Part shown: one piece after another, positions 44,157-46,740 of the stretch
Position numbering within the stretch: the stretch's first letter is position 1
How the letters are laid out: the number at the start of each line of letters is the position of its first letter
DNA from: Anaerolineae bacterium
GTDB lineage: Bacteria; Chloroflexota; Anaerolineae; Promineifilales; Promineifilaceae
Length of the DNA: 46,740 nt
NCBI GenBank assembly: GCA_023384355.1
Contig: JAHDWL010000025.1
Span: forward strand, 1-46,740
Reading direction: 5' to 3'
Program-made: the position numbers and the translations under genes
The notes under the pieces: generated by a model
The model's database searches: none
What the model was told of the DNA's origin: nothing
What the model saw: only the letters and a program-made list of their open reading frames with translations

Positions 44157-46418
44157 TCACTGTTTTAGTCTCCAGTCCAGCGCCGTGTGCCGGTTGGCCG
44201 TCGGGTTGGTGCGGACGGCGATCTGGATGGCGCGGCGCGTGCCGACCAGGATGGCCAGCTTGCGGGCGCGCGTCACGGCCGTATAGAGCAGGTTGCGCTG
44301 CAACATCATGTAGTGCTGCACGACCACCGGCATGACCACGCACGGATATTCTGATCCCTGCGACTTGTGGACGCTGACAGCGAAGGCGTGGATCAACTCA
44401 TCTGCCTCCAGAAAGCTGTAGACGACCGGCATGCCGTCGAAAACCACCGCCAGCGTCTGCTCGATCGGGTCCAGCGCCGTCACCCGGCCGATGTCGCCAT
44501 TATAGACGCTTTTGTCGTAATTGTTGACCGTCTGCATGACCTTGTCGCCCACCCGAAAGGTGCGGCCGCCGATGCGTCGCTCTACCTTGCGCCCCGGCGG
44601 GTTGAGCGCCTCCTGCAACAGCCCGTTCAACCGCGTGACCCCGGCCAGCCCGTTGTACATCGGTGCGAGCACCTGCACGTCATCCACCGGATCGAGGCCA
44701 AATTTCAGCGGGATGCGCTTGGCTACGATGTCGACCAGCAGCTCGGCCGTCTCGGCCGGGTCTTCCTTGACGAACAGGAAGAAGTCCTGGGCGTTGGTGT
44801 CTGTCTCCGGCATGAGGCCGCGGTTGATGCGGTGGGCGTTGCGGATGATGAGCGAGTCGGCCGCCTGGCGGAAGATCGTCTCCAGGCGCACGACTGCGGC
44901 CACATCCGACGCGATCAGGTCGCGCAGCACGTCGCCCGCCCCGACCGACGGCAACTGGTCGATGTCGCCCACCAACAGCAAGTGGCTGTCGGAGCCGATG
45001 GCTCGCAGCAGGTTATAGGCGAGAATGAGGTCCAGCATCGACGCTTCGTCGATGACGATCAGGTCAGCATCGATGGGGTTGTTTTCGTTGCGGCCGAACC
45101 CTTCGCCCGGCTTGAACTCCAACAGGCGGTGGATAGTCTTCGCCTCGCGGCCGGTGGCCTCGGCAAGCCGCTTGGCCGCGCGGCCGGTGGGCGAGGCCAG
45201 CGCGTAGCTGTTGCCGGCGGCGTCGAGGATGTCGAGCAACGAGCGCAGCGTTGTCGTCTTGCCCGTGCCTGGCCCGCCGGTCAGGATTGTCAGCTTGTGG
45301 GCCACTGTTGCGTTGATGGCTTGCACCTGCTGGGCAGTCAGTGAATTGAACACCGGCGCGCTGTCCGTGCGGCCGATTGACGTCACCGTTTGGACGCCGC
45401 CGCGCAGATTGCTGAGCCGGCTTGTCGGATGCTCCACCAACCTCCGCACCTGCCGCGTCAGCCCCGTCTCGGAGAAGTAGAGCGCGGGCAGATAGACGGC
45501 ACGCTCCTCGCGAACGGCGGCCGTTCCACCGTTCGTGCTCATCTCGGCCGCTCGCCGGTCATCGGCCGATTGGTAGGTGATCGTCTCGCGCCGCACCAGC
45601 TCGCTGTTCTCCAGCGTTTCCAGCACGGCCGACACGCGCTCCGGCGGCACTTGCAGGATTTCGGCCGCCTCCGGCTCCAGCTCATCCTGTGGCGCGTAGA
45701 CGTGACCCTCGTCGGCCATCCTGCTCAGGGTATAGCTGATGCCTGCCTCGATGCGCGCCGGATCGTCGGCCGAGACGCCCAGCGCCTGGGCGATCTTGTC
45801 GGCCGTCTTGAAGCCTATGCCGTGGACGTCCTGCACCAGCCGGTAGGGGGTGGTCTGGACGACAGCCAGCGATTGGTCGCCATACTGCTTGTAGATTTTC
45901 ACCGCCAGATGGGTGGAGATGCCGTGACCGTGGAGAAACACCATCACGTCCTTGATCGCCCGTTGCTCTTCCCAGGCCTTGATGATGTTGTCCACGCGCT
46001 TGCGGCCGATGCCCAACACCTCACCCAGTCGCTGCGGGTTCTCGTCGATGATTGTCAGCGTGTCCGCGCCGAAGCGGTTGACGATGCGCTCAGCCATCAC
46101 CTTGCCCACGCCGCGCACCATGCCGGAGCCGAGGTAGCGCTTGATGCCCTCGACCGACGCTGGGACGGACTGCTCGCACAATTCCACCTGAAACTGGCGG
46201 CCGTGTTTGGCGTGATTCAGCCATTGGCCGGTCAACTTCAGCCATTCGCCGGGGTTCACCTCCGGCAGGTTGCCGACGACGGTGACCAGCGGCTCGCCGT
46301 GGGCGTAGGGCAGCATGCCCCGCGTGTCCGGTCGCAGCCGCAAGACTGTGTAGCCGTTCTCCTCGTTGTAATATGTGATGCGCTCGACCGAGCCGCTTAT
46401 CTCCACGCGATCGCTCAT
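44157..46418 (-). CDS. recD2: RecD2-type ATP-dependent DNA helicase
   Basis: A 753-residue superfamily 1B helicase of the RecD2 (long-N-terminal, not RecBCD-associated) type. The N-terminal region holds an OB-like segment (GSVERITYYNEENGYTVLRL) and helix-hairpin-helix segments (GSGMVRGVGKVMAERIV, VLGIGRKRVDNII, VHGIGFKTADKIA). The helicase core follows, with Walker A GGPGTGKTT, VIDEASMLD, LVGDIDQLPSVGAGDVL, TIFRQA and the C-terminal VSVHKSQGSEYPCVV and YTAVTRARK. It unwinds DNA 5' to 3' in repair. I start at ATG 46418 (MSDRVEISGS), preceded by a TAAAAT box and not by a ribosome site; the longer frame upstream is low-complexity. Confidence 0.95.
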   Translation of the reverse strand: MSDRVEISGSVERITYYNEENGYTVLRLRPDTRGMLPYAHGEPLVTVVGNLPEVNPGEWLKLTGQWLNHAKHGRQFQVELCEQSVPASVEGIKRYLGSGMVRGVGKVMAERIVNRFGADTLTIIDENPQRLGEVLGIGRKRVDNIIKAWEEQRAIKDVMVFLHGHGISTHLAVKIYKQYGDQSLAVVQTTPYRLVQDVHGIGFKTADKIAQALGVSADDPARIEAGISYTLSRMADEGHVYAPQDELEPEAAEILQVPPERVSAVLETLENSELVRRETITYQSADDRRAAEMSTNGGTAAVREERAVYLPALYFSETGLTRQVRRLVEHPTSRLSNLRGGVQTVTSIGRTDSAPVFNSLTAQQVQAINATVAHKLTILTGGPGTGKTTTLRSLLDILDAAGNSYALASPTGRAAKRLAEATGREAKTIHRLLEFKPGEGFGRNENNPIDADLIVIDEASMLDLILAYNLLRAIGSDSHLLLVGDIDQLPSVGAGDVLRDLIASDVAAVVRLETIFRQAADSLIIRNAHRINRGLMPETDTNAQDFFLFVKEDPAETAELLVDIVAKRIPLKFGLDPVDDVQVLAPMYNGLAGVTRLNGLLQEALNPPGRKVERRIGGRTFRVGDKVMQTVNNYDKSVYNGDIGRVTALDPIEQTLAVVFDGMPVVYSFLEADELIHAFAVSVHKSQGSEYPCVVMPVVVQHYMMLQRNLLYTAVTRARKLAILVGTRRAIQIAVRTNPTANRHTALDWRLKQ

Positions 46419-46425
46419 TGGGGAT

Positions 46426-46431
46426 ATTTTA
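46426..46431 (-). promoter_or_regulatory. -10 box positioned for a leaderless recD2 start
   Basis: TAAAAT on the minus strand ends 7 bases before the recD2 ATG, with no Shine-Dalgarno sequence between. Confidence 0.4.
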
Positions 46432-46540
46432 CCAGCTTTGGGGGCCTTGCGGGATAATGGGGGAGGAGGTCTCGTCGTGCGGGCCGTGACGGGATCCTGG
46501 CAGACCGTGGTTGTGGTTAAATCGAACGGGCTTTTCATCT

Positions 46541-46549
46541 TGACATAAT
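46541..46549 (+). promoter_or_regulatory. Possible extended -10 promoter of the last gene
   Basis: TGACATAAT (TGn plus CATAAT) lies 26 bases before the ATG at 46575. A TTGACA-like word (46540-46545) overlaps it but has no -10 at the right distance. Confidence 0.35.
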
Positions 46550-46574
46550 TTCTATCTTCTTAAAAGGGGGCCAT

Positions 46575-46740
46575 ATGTATCTTTCACTTCTCAAGCAGAC
46601 ACAACGCTACTGGTTGATCGGGCTGCTCATCCTATGGGCGCTGTTGCTCTTCGGCGGTTTCTTTTTCGGCGGCCCGGCGAATGCTTCGCGGCGCATGCCC
46701 ACCTGGACGCGCATGGCATCGTCGGCCACGCTGGTTGTAG
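46575..46740 (+). CDS. Membrane protein, N-terminal part (3' truncated by window)
   Basis: The first 55 codons of a protein, open to the window edge. A strong AAAAGGGGG ribosome site precedes the ATG. A single hydrophobic segment at about residues 13-32 (WLIGLLILWALLLFGGFFF) follows a short basic N-terminus, so it is a membrane anchor or signal sequence. Function cannot be assigned from this part. It is divergent from recD2. Confidence 0.7.
   Translation, partial: MYLSLLKQTQRYWLIGLLILWALLLFGGFFFGGPANASRRMPTWTRMASSATLVV

Noticed and set aside
45390-46457. A 355-codon plus-strand frame inside recD2
   Set aside because: Antisense shadow with no domain or ribosome site.
46540-46545. TTGACA as -35 of the last gene
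   Set aside because: No -10-like hexamer lies 16-18 bases downstream. The overlapping TGACATAAT is a better -10 candidate.

Overview
The window is a dense, GC-rich bacterial chromosome segment with short intergenic gaps and no gap over 300 bases. The style of the proteins (threonine/proline/alanine-rich lipoproteins, a NrfHA pair, CapA-type and YceI-type lipoproteins, large cyclase/AAA-ATPase regulators, RfbH-type sugar enzymes) best fits a Chloroflexota (Anaerolineae-like) organism. This is an inference; there is no rRNA or other phylogenetic marker in the window.

Layout. 1-10.7 kb: the end of an acyl-CoA dehydrogenase overlapping a phosphotransferase-fold kinase, the nitrite-ammonifying cytochrome pair nrfH-nrfA, a trans-2-enoyl-CoA-reductase-like SDR, a decapitated acyltransferase fragment next to a vapBC toxin-antitoxin pair, the intact acyltransferase paralogue, a 2-hydroxyacyl-CoA-lyase-like ThDP enzyme, an HSL-type alpha/beta hydrolase, a second small toxin-antitoxin-like pair and a UGT-type glycosyltransferase. 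10.7-21.3 kb: an SDR, a YceI lipoprotein, an OmpR/EnvZ-type two-component system, an exported repeat protein of unknown function, ppk1, a CapA-type lipoprotein, and a CopC/thioredoxin-like pair. 21.4-27 kb: tRNA-Lys(CTT) and two adjacent cyclase-domain/AAA-ATPase regulators. 27-36.5 kb: smc, tpiA, an M50-like membrane protease, a cNMP-binding protein, a GT4 glycosyltransferase, yraN, miaA and a metallo-beta-lactamase-fold hydrolase. 36.6-46.7 kb, mostly minus strand: nucleotidyltransferase, PAP2-like membrane protein, adenosine-kinase-like PfkB plus ahcY (S-adenosylhomocysteine recycling), GT2 plus rfbH (CDP-dideoxysugar/glycan synthesis), a SpoIIE-like phosphatase plus a P-loop protein, recD2, and the start of a membrane protein.

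The most interesting observation is the cyclase pair at 21.5-26.9 kb. The two class III cyclase domains are degenerate in complementary ways. The upstream protein keeps both metal-binding aspartates but has lost the substrate lysine and transition-state asparagine. The downstream protein has lost one metal aspartate but keeps the lysine, asparagine and arginine. This is the division of labour of the C1/C2 halves of mammalian adenylyl cyclases and suggests one composite active site in an obligate heterodimer, here fused to AAA-ATPase modules. A cNMP-binding-domain protein lies about 5.5 kb away. Other points of note are a paralogue fragment abutting vapBC, self-palindromic operators over the -10 boxes of both toxin-antitoxin-like pairs, an all-CxxCH NrfA, three possible leaderless starts, and heptamer tandem repeats at both ends of the SpoIIE-like gene.
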